The position numbers were made by a program, and so were the translations under genes. Shown piece by piece: positions 42,290 to 51,445 of a stretch of 64,000 nt of DNA (position 1 is its first letter; every line of letters starts with the position of its first letter). Below the pieces are notes generated by a model. It had not been told where the DNA came from. It searched no databases and worked only from the letters and a program-made list of their open reading frames with translations. The DNA comes from Bin34 sp963422415 (lineage in GTDB: Bacteria; Chloroflexota; Anaerolineae; Caldilineales; Caldilineaceae), in NCBI GenBank assembly GCA_963422415.1, contig OY729430.1, positions 2,480,001-2,544,000 of the forward strand, written 5' to 3'.

Positions 42290-43354
42290 ATGGGTAAAAC
42301 CCTGAAAGTCGGAGTAGTTGGCGTAGGCGGTATCGCCCGGACCCACATGCCAGGTTGGGCGGCATCCGAAAACGCTGAAGTGATAGCCGGCTCCGATGTT
42401 GTCGAGCCCGCCCTGCATTCCTGGGGCAACACGTATGGCGTTGACAGGCTGTACACCAATGCCAAGGATCTTTTCAATGATCCGGACATCGACATCGTGG
42501 ACGTATGTACGCCCAACATGTACCACAAGGAATTGGCCATAGGCGGCCTTCAGGCCGGCAAGCATGTCATCTGTGAAAAGCCCTTGGCCCCCACTGCCGA
42601 GGACATCAGGGAAATGATGGCAGCGCGGGACGAGGCCGGCAAGTTGCTGATGACAGCTCAGCACTTCCGCTTCGCGGGTATTTCCAAGGCCATGAAGAAA
42701 GAAATTCTGACGGGCGCCTTGGGCAACGTCTATCACGGCCGCAGCTGGATGTTACGCCGCAACGGCTTTATTCCGTCCCCTTCCTTTGTAGAGACGAGGC
42801 ACAGCGGCGGCGGGCCCTGCATTGACATTGGCGTGCATGTGCTGGATCTCACCTTGTGGCTTATGGGCAATCCCAAGCCGGTTGCGGTCTCCGGTGTGGC
42901 TGGCGCCCCTCTGGCCCACATCCCGGGACAATTCCCGGCATGGCGGCCAGAGCGTCCGATGCCCAAAATCTGGGACGTGGAAGACTATGCGGTTGCCTTC
43001 GTGCGATTCGAAAACGGCAGCACCCTGATTTTGGAGACCAGCTGGTTGCTGCACCACGACATTGAAGGCGAAGACATGCAGATCTGGCTGTATGGGGACA
43101 GAGGTGGATGCCATTATCCTTCGGCCCAATTCCTCTCTTCCAACTATGAAAGCAAGCAGCTGTACAATCGAACCTTGAAGATTACGCGCGATGTCCTGGA
43201 ACCGCACGCGCAGGAATGTGTGGAATTTGCACAGGCCATCCTGAACGGCGCCCCGTCTCCGGTACCCTCCGAACACTCCCTGCAGGTTCTGGCGATCCTG
43301 AACGGCATTTATCAGAGTCAGGAGGCGGGCAGAGAAATCCTCTTGGACTATTGA
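42290..43354 (+). CDS. Gfo/Idh/MocA family oxidoreductase
   Basis: This 354-residue NAD(P)-dependent sugar or inositol dehydrogenase family member opens with the nucleotide-binding motif VGVVGVGGIARTHMPGW. The conserved CEKPLAPTAEDIREMM block holds the EKP catalytic lysine, and GGGPCIDIGVHVLDL carries the D-x-G-x-H catalytic pair. AAGGA lies seven bases before the ATG. It starts a plus-strand operon with an SMP-30-type lactonase and a zinc dehydrogenase, suggesting oxidation of a sugar to a lactone and then hydrolysis. The substrate is not identifiable. Confidence 0.9.
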   Translation: MGKTLKVGVVGVGGIARTHMPGWAASENAEVIAGSDVVEPALHSWGNTYGVDRLYTNAKDLFNDPDIDIVDVCTPNMYHKELAIGGLQAGKHVICEKPLAPTAEDIREMMAARDEAGKLLMTAQHFRFAGISKAMKKEILTGALGNVYHGRSWMLRRNGFIPSPSFVETRHSGGGPCIDIGVHVLDLTLWLMGNPKPVAVSGVAGAPLAHIPGQFPAWRPERPMPKIWDVEDYAVAFVRFENGSTLILETSWLLHHDIEGEDMQIWLYGDRGGCHYPSAQFLSSNYESKQLYNRTLKITRDVLEPHAQECVEFAQAILNGAPSPVPSEHSLQVLAILNGIYQSQEAGREILLDY

Positions 43355-43419
43355 ATTCAGTCTGGATCCCGATCGCTTAGACCCACAACATATCGCTTCG
43401 TCCCAAGGAAACGCCCACT

Positions 43420-44304
43420 ATGGACATGGAAATCATTGCGGATTTCGCTTGCAAAACGGGGGAAGGGCCCTTGTGGCATGCGGAGCATGAGTGTTTGTAT
43501 TGGCTGGACATTCCAGATGGCGAGCTGTATCGATATCGACCCGCCACCGACAAGTCCGACTTGATCCATCAGGCAGACCGGCAGATAGGCGGCTTTACCA
43601 TTCAGGAAAATGGCACGTTGCTCCTCTTCATGGAAGGCTGTCGCGTCATGTCGTTCGAGGAAGGCAGGACAACCGTCCTGCTCGACGACGTGCCCGGACA
43701 GGAAACCAACCGTTTCAACGATGTCATGGCGGGACCACAAGGGCAAGTGTTCTGCGGCACCATGTCCACTCCCGGACAGGAAAAGGCGGATGGCGTACTC
43801 TATCTGCTGGCTCCCAACGGCCACTTGACAGAGTTGATGGGAGGAATCGGCACGTCCAACGGCATGGGCTTCACGCCAGACCGCAGATTTTTCTTTCACA
43901 CCGACACCAGGACGGGGAAGGTGACACGGTACCCTTGGTCGGACCCAAGGGGAGATTTCGACAGATCTCGGCCTGAAATCTGGTACTCGGCCGCAAAGGA
44001 ACCGGGGACTGGACGTCCTGACGGAATGACGGTGGATGCCAACGGGCATCTGTGGATTGCGCACTGGGACGGATCGCAGATTGTCCATCTGGACGAAACC
44101 GGGACGATGGCCGGATCCATTCCATTCCCTACCTTGAAGGTCTCATCGGTCACTTTCGGGGGCCCGAACTTGACTGACATGTACATCACCACTGCCGGGG
44201 GACAAGACAAGGATTTCAACGGAAAAACAGCTGGAGCCTTGTTTCGGCTGTCTGGCATCGCCCAGGGCCTGCCTGAATTCCGATCCCGCATAGTGGCGGA
44301 TTGA
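43420..44304 (+). CDS. SMP-30/gluconolactonase family protein
   Basis: This 294-residue protein has the six-bladed propeller pattern of SMP-30/gluconolactonases, metal-dependent enzymes that hydrolyse sugar lactones. The first blade shows TGEGPLWHAEHECLYWLDI with the metal-binding glutamate; FNDVMAGPQGQVFCGTM carries the N-D pair and RPDGMTVDANGHLWIAHWDG the catalytic aspartate region. The likely substrate is the lactone made by one of the dehydrogenases on either side. AAGGAAA lies before the ATG. It starts 65 bases after the Gfo/Idh/MocA gene. Confidence 0.9.
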   Translation: MDMEIIADFACKTGEGPLWHAEHECLYWLDIPDGELYRYRPATDKSDLIHQADRQIGGFTIQENGTLLLFMEGCRVMSFEEGRTTVLLDDVPGQETNRFNDVMAGPQGQVFCGTMSTPGQEKADGVLYLLAPNGHLTELMGGIGTSNGMGFTPDRRFFFHTDTRTGKVTRYPWSDPRGDFDRSRPEIWYSAAKEPGTGRPDGMTVDANGHLWIAHWDGSQIVHLDETGTMAGSIPFPTLKVSSVTFGGPNLTDMYITTAGGQDKDFNGKTAGALFRLSGIAQGLPEFRSRIVAD

Positions 44305-44325
44305 ACCACTTCCCCAATTCCGTTC

Positions 44326-45414
44326 ATGTCCCATTCAAGCCTGCCGCAAGAAATGGAAGCTGTGGTGTGCCACGCTCCCTTGGACTATCGACTGGAGACT
44401 CTGCCGGTTCCGGCTGCTGCGCAAGACGAAATCTTGCTACAGGTCGACGCCGTGGGCATCTGTGCCAGCGATCTGAAATGTTATCTGGGCGCGCCCATGT
44501 TTTGGGGCACGGCAGACAAGCCCGGATACTGCCAGGCTCCCATTGTACCGGGACACGAGTTCACGGGTACCGTAGTGCACATGGGACCCGAGGCCCAAAA
44601 AGCGCAACCGCTCCAGCTGGGAGACCGAGTTGTATCGGAACAAATAGTCCCTTGCCAGCAGTGTCGCTATTGTCGCCGCGGACAATACTGGATGTGCCAG
44701 CAGCACGATATTTACGGCTTTCACCAAAACACGCCGGGTGCCATGGCACAGTATGTCAAGCTGCCGGGCAATGCGCTGAACTACAAAGTGCCCCGTACCA
44801 TGCCCGCGGCCTGGGCCGCTTTTGTAGAGCCGTTGGCCTGTGGCATTCATGCCGTGCAAAGGGCCGAAATCGAATTGGACCACACGGTGGTCATAGCCGG
44901 AGCCGGTCCGCTGGGACTTGGCATGGTAGCCGCGGCTCGCCTGAAGAACCCGGCCCAGCTCATAGCCTTGGACCTGAACGACAAGCGGCTGGACCTGGCC
45001 CGGGCCTGCGGAGCCGATCTGGCCCTGAACGTGGGTCAGGTGGATGTTGTGGCCGAAGTCTTGAACCTCACGGCGGGATACGGCTGTGATGTCTACATCG
45101 AGGCCACCGGGCAACCCTTGGCCATCCCGCAGGGACTGGACATGATATGCAAGCTGGGAACCTTTGTGGAATTCAGTGTCATGCGCGAACCGGTCACGGT
45201 GGACTGGACCGTAATCGGAGATGGCAAGTCACTCAATATTCATGGAGCCCACCTGAGCCCGCATGCCTATCCCGTTGCCATTCGGATGCTGGAGCAGGGA
45301 CTGCTGCCCATGGACCGCATCATCACCCACGAAATGCCACTGACCGCCTTTCAAAAGGGATTTGATCTGGTGGCCAACGGCAGCGAGTCAGTGAAAGTCA
45401 CGCTGCGCCCCTGA
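44326..45414 (+). CDS. Zinc-dependent medium-chain dehydrogenase
   Basis: This 362-residue protein is a zinc-containing MDR of the sorbitol/threonine dehydrogenase type. The catalytic zinc site uses VGICASDLKCY and PGHEFTG; the structural zinc loop is intact as CQQCRYCRRGQYWMC. The NAD-binding motif is VVIAGAGPLGLGMVA. It begins 21 bases after the lactonase gene and likely oxidises a polyol or sugar alcohol of the same pathway. The ATG at 44326 lacks a clear ribosome site, and a later start at M10 is possible. Confidence 0.88.
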   Translation: MSHSSLPQEMEAVVCHAPLDYRLETLPVPAAAQDEILLQVDAVGICASDLKCYLGAPMFWGTADKPGYCQAPIVPGHEFTGTVVHMGPEAQKAQPLQLGDRVVSEQIVPCQQCRYCRRGQYWMCQQHDIYGFHQNTPGAMAQYVKLPGNALNYKVPRTMPAAWAAFVEPLACGIHAVQRAEIELDHTVVIAGAGPLGLGMVAAARLKNPAQLIALDLNDKRLDLARACGADLALNVGQVDVVAEVLNLTAGYGCDVYIEATGQPLAIPQGLDMICKLGTFVEFSVMREPVTVDWTVIGDGKSLNIHGAHLSPHAYPVAIRMLEQGLLPMDRIITHEMPLTAFQKGFDLVANGSESVKVTLRP

Positions 45415-45475
45415 CACCCACAGCGACAGAATTCCGTCAGTTCCTTGCTGCACCCAATCGCAAGGGGGGGGCAGC

Positions 45476-46255
45476 TTATTCCCACTCTCTTTCAACGCTG
45501 CGGCCCAGAATGCAGAACTGCTCCAGTTCATATACGCACCCGTTCGCGGGTCTGGAAGCAGCAGACAGCCAGAAGACCACGTGCACAGCCACCTCCTCGG
45601 GGGTCAGAAGTCTGCCCGAGGGTGCGAATTCCTTGGGCACGTTCTCATGCCAATTTTCGGGCAGCCCTTCCGAAACCTTGAGCGCTATCTCGTTCGGCGA
45701 TGTGCACCAGCCCACGTTCAGCTGGTTGATCCGAATGTGTTCCGCGGCCAAGGCATTCGCCAGATTTCGGGTCATGGTCTGCAGCCCCCCCTTGGCCGCG
45801 GAGTAGGGCAGGAGATCGGCTTGACCAGACCAGGCGTTGACGGATCCAATGTTCACCACGACGCCTCCACCTTGCTTTCGAAAATACGGAACAGCCTGCC
45901 GGATGACCAGCAGAGGAGCCCGCAGATTGGTGTGATAGTGCCGGTCGAAGGTTTCAGCGTCGGTCTCGTCCAACGTCGCCCGGGAGGTTCTCGCCGCGTT
46001 GTTGACCACTCCATCGATCCGCCCGAATTGGGAAACGGTGGCCTCCACTATGCGCACACAGATTTCAGGATCTGCCACGTCGCCCAGCACGAAACGGGCT
46101 TTGTCTCCCAAGTCTTGGGCCAGCGTTCGAGCGGCGTGCTCTCTGCGTCCGTGAATCATGACGGCAGCGCCCGCGGCCACACAAGCTCTTGCCGAGGCTT
46201 CGCCAATGCCCGTAGTGGATCCTGTGATCAGCACTACCTTGTCTTTGAGTTGCAT
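45476..46255 (-). CDS. Short-chain dehydrogenase/reductase
   Basis: This 259-residue classical SDR has the cofactor motif ITGSTTGIGEA, the NNAARTS loop, a catalytic serine in GSVNAWSGQ and the Y-x-x-x-K site in YSAAKGG. The basic residue after the second strand (HGRREHAA) suggests NADP preference. It is the last gene of the six-gene minus-strand operon, 182 bases after the LarA-like gene, and converges with the plus-strand operon. GGAG lies before the ATG. Substrate unknown; SDRs beside sugar-acid genes often oxidise keto or hydroxy intermediates. Confidence 0.88.
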   Translation of the reverse strand: MQLKDKVVLITGSTTGIGEASARACVAAGAAVMIHGRREHAARTLAQDLGDKARFVLGDVADPEICVRIVEATVSQFGRIDGVVNNAARTSRATLDETDAETFDRHYHTNLRAPLLVIRQAVPYFRKQGGGVVVNIGSVNAWSGQADLLPYSAAKGGLQTMTRNLANALAAEHIRINQLNVGWCTSPNEIALKVSEGLPENWHENVPKEFAPSGRLLTPEEVAVHVVFWLSAASRPANGCVYELEQFCILGRSVEREWE

Positions 46256-46437
46256 GGAACGACTCCTGCTTTCTTCCGTGGCTACATTCCATCAGGCAGC
46301 AAAATTCACTCTTGTGCCGGCCCTGCCTACAATCTGCCAATCGCCCTGCCGGCACGGTCAACCCAACTCGAGACACAAGGTTGCAGATTGCAGCAACGGA
46401 TCAAGAGACAGACGCTGCTGCCTGATCGCAGCCAGCC

Positions 46438-47748
46438 CTATTTCAACTGCCAAGGGCTGGCCATCACTCCCACATGCGAGAAAGAAAGTGGAAGCTCGTC
46501 GTCAATGGACAGCCGCGGATGGGTCTCTATGTCCTTTCGCAGACTGGGGCTGGCATAGAACTCGTCGACCATCAGCGTATTCCGTATAAATACCATTCGG
46601 GCTTCTTCCGGGGGCTTGGCACATCCTCTGATTGCCACCTGCAGAGATTGCTCATCGGCAGGCATGGTAATGGGCAGATGCACCCTGAACATTCCGAAAA
46701 TGCCAGAGGTGATTGCATTGGTATAAGTGGCCACCCAGTCAATCTTTTCGGCCACGCGCGCAGTGGTCACATTGGCCAGTCCAAGTCCGGATACATTGCC
46801 GTGTGTCTCGGGAGTCAGATCCAGGACCGTGATAAGTCCTACATCCACTGCGCCGAAATCTTCCGGCTGCCGCGGGATCATCAACCGGCTTGCTACATTG
46901 GTGTCCATGCCTGTGCCGCTGATGTTCTTGCCCAGTTCCTTAACCACCAGGATGTCTATGGCGTCAAAAGGCAGACTGGCCATCCGCTCCTTGGCCTCGA
47001 CCAGCAATTCCGCCTCGCGGGCCGTGCCGATCTCCCCGTCGCTTAGGAACTCGATGCGGGCCGTCTGGTCATAGGCATTTTCAATCGGACACAGCGCTCC
47101 GATCAGATTCGTTTCTGCCTCGTATAGGCGGGCCGCGGGAGCCAGGTATTTCTGAAAGTTTTCTCCTCCGCCGGCATGCATAACGGAAGCCCCGTGCTGC
47201 TTGCCCAAGCCAATGACCGACATCTTGGAGGGCCCGCTCTCCAATGTGCCCCTGAAGTCGGTATGCGGCTTGATGCGGCTAATCAAGATGCAATGATCCG
47301 CGGCCATGGACTCCACGCCCTGAAACAGAACGGGCCCATTCTCAATCTCGCCAATGGACTTGACCTCCATGGTGGCCCTTATGTCACATCCAACGCTTTG
47401 GGCCGTCACGCCCAGCTCCGCCATCATCAGCTTTTGCCCTTCGGCCGTAGCGCCCCCGTGGCTGCCCATGGCGGGAAAGACAAAGGGCCGGAAACCATGC
47501 TCGCGCAACCAGTCTACACTGGCCTTGGCCAAGACCGGAATGTGGGCAATGCCACGGCTTCCCACCCCCACCCCCACTGTCGCCCCAGGCTGCATGCGGT
47601 GATAGACGCCGCTCTCAGTCCAAGCCTCGTGAACCCGCCCGGGCAAGTCCTCCACCTGGCTGGCATTGAAAGTCTGTCGCACCTTCAACAGCGTTTCCGG
47701 CAAAGGGGCGGGAAAGTTCAATTCTTGAATTTGCTTTAACAACTGCAT
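46438..47748 (-). CDS. LarA-like nickel-pincer racemase/epimerase
   Basis: This 436-residue protein resembles LarA, the lactate racemase whose nickel-pincer cofactor is attached to a lysine; other LarA homologues racemise or epimerise different 2-hydroxy acids, including aldonates. The catalytic and cofactor residues appear to be kept: a histidine in PAMGSHGGA, another in RIKPHTDF, the lysine in GPSKMSVIGLG and a following histidine in KQHGASVMH. No cofactor-synthesis genes (larB, larC, larE) lie in the window. GGAG lies before the ATG. In an operon with two sugar-type dehydrogenases and a decarboxylase-like lyase, a C2 epimerase for a sugar acid is the natural guess. Confidence 0.75.
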   Translation of the reverse strand: MQLLKQIQELNFPAPLPETLLKVRQTFNASQVEDLPGRVHEAWTESGVYHRMQPGATVGVGVGSRGIAHIPVLAKASVDWLREHGFRPFVFPAMGSHGGATAEGQKLMMAELGVTAQSVGCDIRATMEVKSIGEIENGPVLFQGVESMAADHCILISRIKPHTDFRGTLESGPSKMSVIGLGKQHGASVMHAGGGENFQKYLAPAARLYEAETNLIGALCPIENAYDQTARIEFLSDGEIGTAREAELLVEAKERMASLPFDAIDILVVKELGKNISGTGMDTNVASRLMIPRQPEDFGAVDVGLITVLDLTPETHGNVSGLGLANVTTARVAEKIDWVATYTNAITSGIFGMFRVHLPITMPADEQSLQVAIRGCAKPPEEARMVFIRNTLMVDEFYASPSLRKDIETHPRLSIDDELPLSFSHVGVMASPWQLK

Positions 47749-47791
47749 TGCGCACTCCTGAAGTATGGGGCAATCTCCAGTCCTCGAAACA

Positions 47792-48478
47792 CTACCCCTT
47801 GACCCGGGCCACTATTTCCTGCATCAGACCGCCAAAATTATCCGAATTCGCCTTGAAGGCGTCGCGGGCAATCACCAGCGGCGCCCCAAACACCACAATC
47901 TCCGCCCCCATCTCCAAGGTGTCCAACGCCTGTTCCACACTCAGCCCCCCCACGGCTTGCACGGGAATGGACACTGCATCGACTACGGTGGCCAAATCCT
48001 CCAACGGAGTTCGTTCCGGTTCCAGATTCCGCTCGTCGAAGCCAGTATGCACGATGATGTAATCCACTCCCAGCTCTTCCGCCCGGCGGGCCCGTCCCGG
48101 TTTGTCGGGACAGAGCATCACGTCGCACATGACCTTCTTGCCGTACTGGCGGGCCATTGCCACTTGGGCGATGATGCTGGCATCGTGGGCCTGCCCCATC
48201 ACCACCACCATATCCGCACCGGCCCGAAACATCATTTCCCCCTCCAAGCCGGCTCCGTCCATGGTCTTCAGGTCCGCGATGAGGGGGACTCCTGGAAAGG
48301 CCTCCCGCAGAGCTCGCACCCCATGCAGCCCTTCCGCCAGAATCAGGGGCGTGCCGGCTTCCAGCCAATCCACGCCCGCCGCGTGGGCCACGTGGGCCAT
48401 CTCCAGAGCTTCGGGAATGGTGGTCACATCCAAGGAAACCTGAATGATAGGGGCAGGGTGGACCGACATGGCTTCCAT
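47792..48478 (-). CDS. OMP-decarboxylase superfamily lyase (KGPDC/HPS type)
   Basis: This protein of about 228 residues is a small TIM barrel of the orotidine-5'-phosphate decarboxylase superfamily, in the group containing 3-keto-L-gulonate-6-phosphate decarboxylase and hexulose-6-phosphate synthase. The signature ADLKTMDGAG gives the D-x-K-x-x-D triad; VGGLSVEQALDTLEMGAEIVV forms the C-terminal phosphate-binding edge. The start is uncertain because the frame runs into the upstream gene; ATGs at 48478 and 48469 are both reasonable. It implies a phosphorylated keto-sugar acid intermediate, yet no kinase is encoded in the operon. Confidence 0.82.
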   Translation of the reverse strand: MEAMSVHPAPIIQVSLDVTTIPEALEMAHVAHAAGVDWLEAGTPLILAEGLHGVRALREAFPGVPLIADLKTMDGAGLEGEMMFRAGADMVVVMGQAHDASIIAQVAMARQYGKKVMCDVMLCPDKPGRARRAEELGVDYIIVHTGFDERNLEPERTPLEDLATVVDAVSIPVQAVGGLSVEQALDTLEMGAEIVVFGAPLVIARDAFKANSDNFGGLMQEIVARVKG

Positions 48479-48501
48479 CTTGAAATTATGCAGAACAGAC
48501 T

Positions 48502-49539
48502 CTAGTTCCAAGTCAGGACAGATTTTACGCTGTACCCTGACTCCATGCGCTCAAAGGCTTCGTGCCACTCTTGCAAGGGATAGACTCCCCCGATCACCGG
48601 TCCCAGGTTGAGCTGGCCCGTATCCAGCAGCCTTAGCACGCGCTCCCACGTGCCATACGTATGGCTAAAGGCACCCTGCAAGTGAATCGCCTTCTGGACC
48701 AAAAGATCCAGATTGAAGTCCAGAGGCTGCGGTCCCCATCCAATCTTGGTGATCTGGCCATTGGGACGAACCAGTTCCATGCCCTGCCGCAAGGCCCGGC
48801 TGACTCCGGTGCAATCGACCACCAGATCCGCGCCCGCTCCATCGCCCAGCGAGTCGATCAAGGCCTTGGGATCCTCCTTTTCGACGTTCAGCACATGATC
48901 GGCCCCCAGCTCTGCGGCCACGTTCAGGCGGCGCGTGTCAGCACCGGTGCCCAAGACCACCAATGTACCAGCTCCGCGTATGCGGGCCACCTGCAGAGCC
49001 ATGATGCCAATGGGGCCCGGACCCTGAATAACCACTAGGTCACCGGGACGCATGGCAGTCTTTTCCACCAATGCGTTGTAGGCCACACACCCCGGTTCCG
49101 TCAAGGCGGCTTGCTCATAAGTGACACGGTCCGGAATTCTGTGCAGAATCTCGGGACGGGCCACGACATACGCGGTGAAGGCCCCGTGCGTCAGGGCTCC
49201 GTACCCCAGACGGCTGGGACACATGTTGTAGCTGCCGTCCAAGCAGTAGCTGCAGCGGCCGCAGACGGAGGCCGCGGTTTCGCAGGCAACCCGGTCACCT
49301 GCCCTAAAGCCCTGTACGTCCTGACCTACCTCCACTATCTCGCCACTGAATTCGTGGCCCAGCACCAAGGGCAGAATAATGTCCCAACTGTGCTGGTTGC
49401 GCCATAAATGCACGTCGCTGCCACAGACACCGGCGGCCTTGACATTGATGACCACCTTGTCCTCGGACCCGGTCGGCTCGTCCATGGAACGAATCTCGAC
49501 CTCCCTGTCCCCGGTTCCATATTTGACTAGCGCTTCCAT
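48502..49539 (-). CDS. Zinc-dependent medium-chain dehydrogenase
   Basis: This 345-residue MDR protein is close to sorbitol/L-iditol and threonine dehydrogenases. Catalytic zinc ligands lie in AAGVCGSDVH and LGHEFSGE; the structural zinc lobe is complete (CGRCSYCLDGSYNMC). The NAD-binding motif is VVIQGPGPIGIMALQ. AGGAG lies six bases before the ATG. It is the third gene of the operon, 24 bases after the TIM-barrel isomerase. Confidence 0.88.
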   Translation of the reverse strand: MEALVKYGTGDREVEIRSMDEPTGSEDKVVINVKAAGVCGSDVHLWRNQHSWDIILPLVLGHEFSGEIVEVGQDVQGFRAGDRVACETAASVCGRCSYCLDGSYNMCPSRLGYGALTHGAFTAYVVARPEILHRIPDRVTYEQAALTEPGCVAYNALVEKTAMRPGDLVVIQGPGPIGIMALQVARIRGAGTLVVLGTGADTRRLNVAAELGADHVLNVEKEDPKALIDSLGDGAGADLVVDCTGVSRALRQGMELVRPNGQITKIGWGPQPLDFNLDLLVQKAIHLQGAFSHTYGTWERVLRLLDTGQLNLGPVIGGVYPLQEWHEAFERMESGYSVKSVLTWN

Positions 49540-49563
49540 TCTGCTCCTTGCGTCACAAAGCGA

Positions 49564-50454
49564 TCAGTCGAAGTGATACGCCCGCATCTCTTTCAGGAAA
49601 TCCACGCTCCGCTTCATTTCCTCCATGCCGTTCATGCCATCCTCGATGCTCACCCAGCCAGCAAAGTTGCGGCTGGCCAGACGGCTGAAGATCGCGTCAT
49701 AGTCGTTCAAGCCCTGCCCTGTAACCCCGTGCTGGAGCTCGTCTAGGTAACCGATGCTGCCATCCTGCACTCGCAGGGCCTCCAGACTGGTGTCCGGCGT
49801 CAGGTACCTGTCACTGGCGTGCACGGTGACCACCCGGGGCAGCACTGCATCCAGCAAGGCGATGGGATCGTCGCCCGCCACAAGGGCATTGGAAGGATCG
49901 TACTGTATCCCGAACCACTTCGAATCCGGAATTCGCTCCAAGACTCGCAGAAAGACTTCCATCTTCTGCGCAAACTCCGGATACAGCCAGTATCCATCCT
50001 TGTAGTGATTTTCGAGAGCCAACACCACACCCAGCTCCGCCGCCACCGGCAGGACTGTCTGAAATGCCTCCACCACCAGGTCCAGTCCGACTTCCAAGGA
50101 CAGGTCCGGATACCGCTGCCCGGTCAGGATGCGGCAGGTCACACCTTCGCCGCCCAAGTGACGCGCCACCTGCATCATATTCACCTGGTGTTCCACGGCC
50201 TTCTGACGCATTTCCAGCTGGGGATGCGTGAAATCTGCCGAGACACAGAGCATGGGCATTTCATAGCCGCGGGCCGCCAAGGCTTCGCCTATGGAGTCCA
50301 AGTACGGTCCCTCCAAAGAGGCAACAAAGCCTTCGTACAGCTCCAAGCCCTCTACGTCCAAAGATTCTGACATGCGAATCCAATCAAAGACATCCATGGT
50401 GCGATGGACACAGATGTCATCCAGATAGCACTTGGGAAAGGCGGCGATGCGCAT
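49564..50454 (-). CDS. Sugar phosphate isomerase/epimerase family TIM barrel protein
   Basis: This 296-residue protein is a xylose-isomerase-like TIM barrel of the broad AP-endonuclease-2 family that includes sugar epimerases and inosose dehydratases. Metal-binding residues expected in the family are visible in VVLALENHYKDG (E), GIQYDPSNA (D), VTVHASDR (H) and VSIEDGMNG (E). It begins seven bases after the first gene of the operon ends, with a GGAGCC in that gene's last codons as a possible ribosome site. Substrate unknown. Confidence 0.85.
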   Translation of the reverse strand: MRIAAFPKCYLDDICVHRTMDVFDWIRMSESLDVEGLELYEGFVASLEGPYLDSIGEALAARGYEMPMLCVSADFTHPQLEMRQKAVEHQVNMMQVARHLGGEGVTCRILTGQRYPDLSLEVGLDLVVEAFQTVLPVAAELGVVLALENHYKDGYWLYPEFAQKMEVFLRVLERIPDSKWFGIQYDPSNALVAGDDPIALLDAVLPRVVTVHASDRYLTPDTSLEALRVQDGSIGYLDELQHGVTGQGLNDYDAIFSRLASRNFAGWVSIEDGMNGMEEMKRSVDFLKEMRAYHFD

Positions 50455-50461
50455 GGCTGGA

Positions 50462-51445
50462 TCAGGGCTCCAGAATTACCTTTATGAGATCCAGTTCACC
50501 CTTGGCCAACCCCTCGATGATGGCTGGCCCCTCCTCGAGGGGAGCCACCTGTTCAATCAAGGGGGCCACATCCAGGAGACCCGCGTCAATGGACTGGATC
50601 ACCTTCTCGAATTCATCGGAAAACCCATATGTGCCCGCGACAGTGATTTCCCGAGTCACCACTTCCTGCATGTTGACCTCGATCATGAGATCGCTGTTGC
50701 CTATCCACGTCACATGCCCCCCCACTCTGACCATGGCGTGGGCCTGCTGCACCGACTTGGACAGCCCCACGGCCTCAATTGCCACGTCCGCTCCGATCTG
50801 GCGGGTTATGTCCATAATCCTTGCTACAGGGTCTTCATCCCTGACATTGATGGCCACATCCGCCCCGGCACGGCGTGCCGCCTCCAATCTGCGCTCGCTC
50901 ATGTCTGTCACGACAATGGTGCCAGCCCCGCCTAGACGGGCACACAGCATCGCCAGCAAGCCGATGGCGCCGGCGCCGACCACCACCACGGTGTCCATAA
51001 GATCCAGAGGCGTGCGGGACAGTGCATGCATGGCAATCGAAAGAGGTTCGCACATGGCAGCCTGATGCCAAGTCATGCCTTCCGGCTTGGGGTACAGCAT
51101 GGACTTGTGCACACGCACCAAGTCTGCATAGGCCCCTTGCGCATTGACCCCCAGCACATCTCGTTGTCCTATCCCGTCATAGGGAAACAGAGGCGAGACA
51201 ATGACTTCATCCTCTTCTTCCACACCCCTGACATTGCTGCCCAGAGCTGCCACAACGCCACTGAATTCATGGCCCATGATCATGGGAGGAGTACGCCGGC
51301 CGGTACTTCCAGTGTATCCGTGAACATCGGATCCGCAGATGCCCACGGCTTTGACACTGACCAAGACATCATCTGTAGCAAGCTCCGGCGGAGAGGCCTC
51401 GCTGACCTGCATATGCCAAGGAGCGGTGTAAAGCAGTGTCTTCAT
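50462..51445 (-). CDS. Medium-chain dehydrogenase lacking the structural zinc lobe
   Basis: This 327-residue protein opens the six-gene operon. It has the catalytic zinc residues of sorbitol-dehydrogenase-like MDRs (VGICGSDVHGY, IMGHEFSG, CEPLSIAMHAL) and the NAD-binding motif VVVVGAGAIGLLAML. The four-cysteine structural zinc lobe is replaced by a short cysteine-free segment (VSPLFPYDGIGQRDVLG). Some members of the family do without this zinc, so it may well be active. An AGGATG-type ribosome site precedes the ATG. Confidence 0.87.
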   Translation of the reverse strand: MKTLLYTAPWHMQVSEASPPELATDDVLVSVKAVGICGSDVHGYTGSTGRRTPPMIMGHEFSGVVAALGSNVRGVEEEDEVIVSPLFPYDGIGQRDVLGVNAQGAYADLVRVHKSMLYPKPEGMTWHQAAMCEPLSIAMHALSRTPLDLMDTVVVVGAGAIGLLAMLCARLGGAGTIVVTDMSERRLEAARRAGADVAINVRDEDPVARIMDITRQIGADVAIEAVGLSKSVQQAHAMVRVGGHVTWIGNSDLMIEVNMQEVVTREITVAGTYGFSDEFEKVIQSIDAGLLDVAPLIEQVAPLEEGPAIIEGLAKGELDLIKVILEP

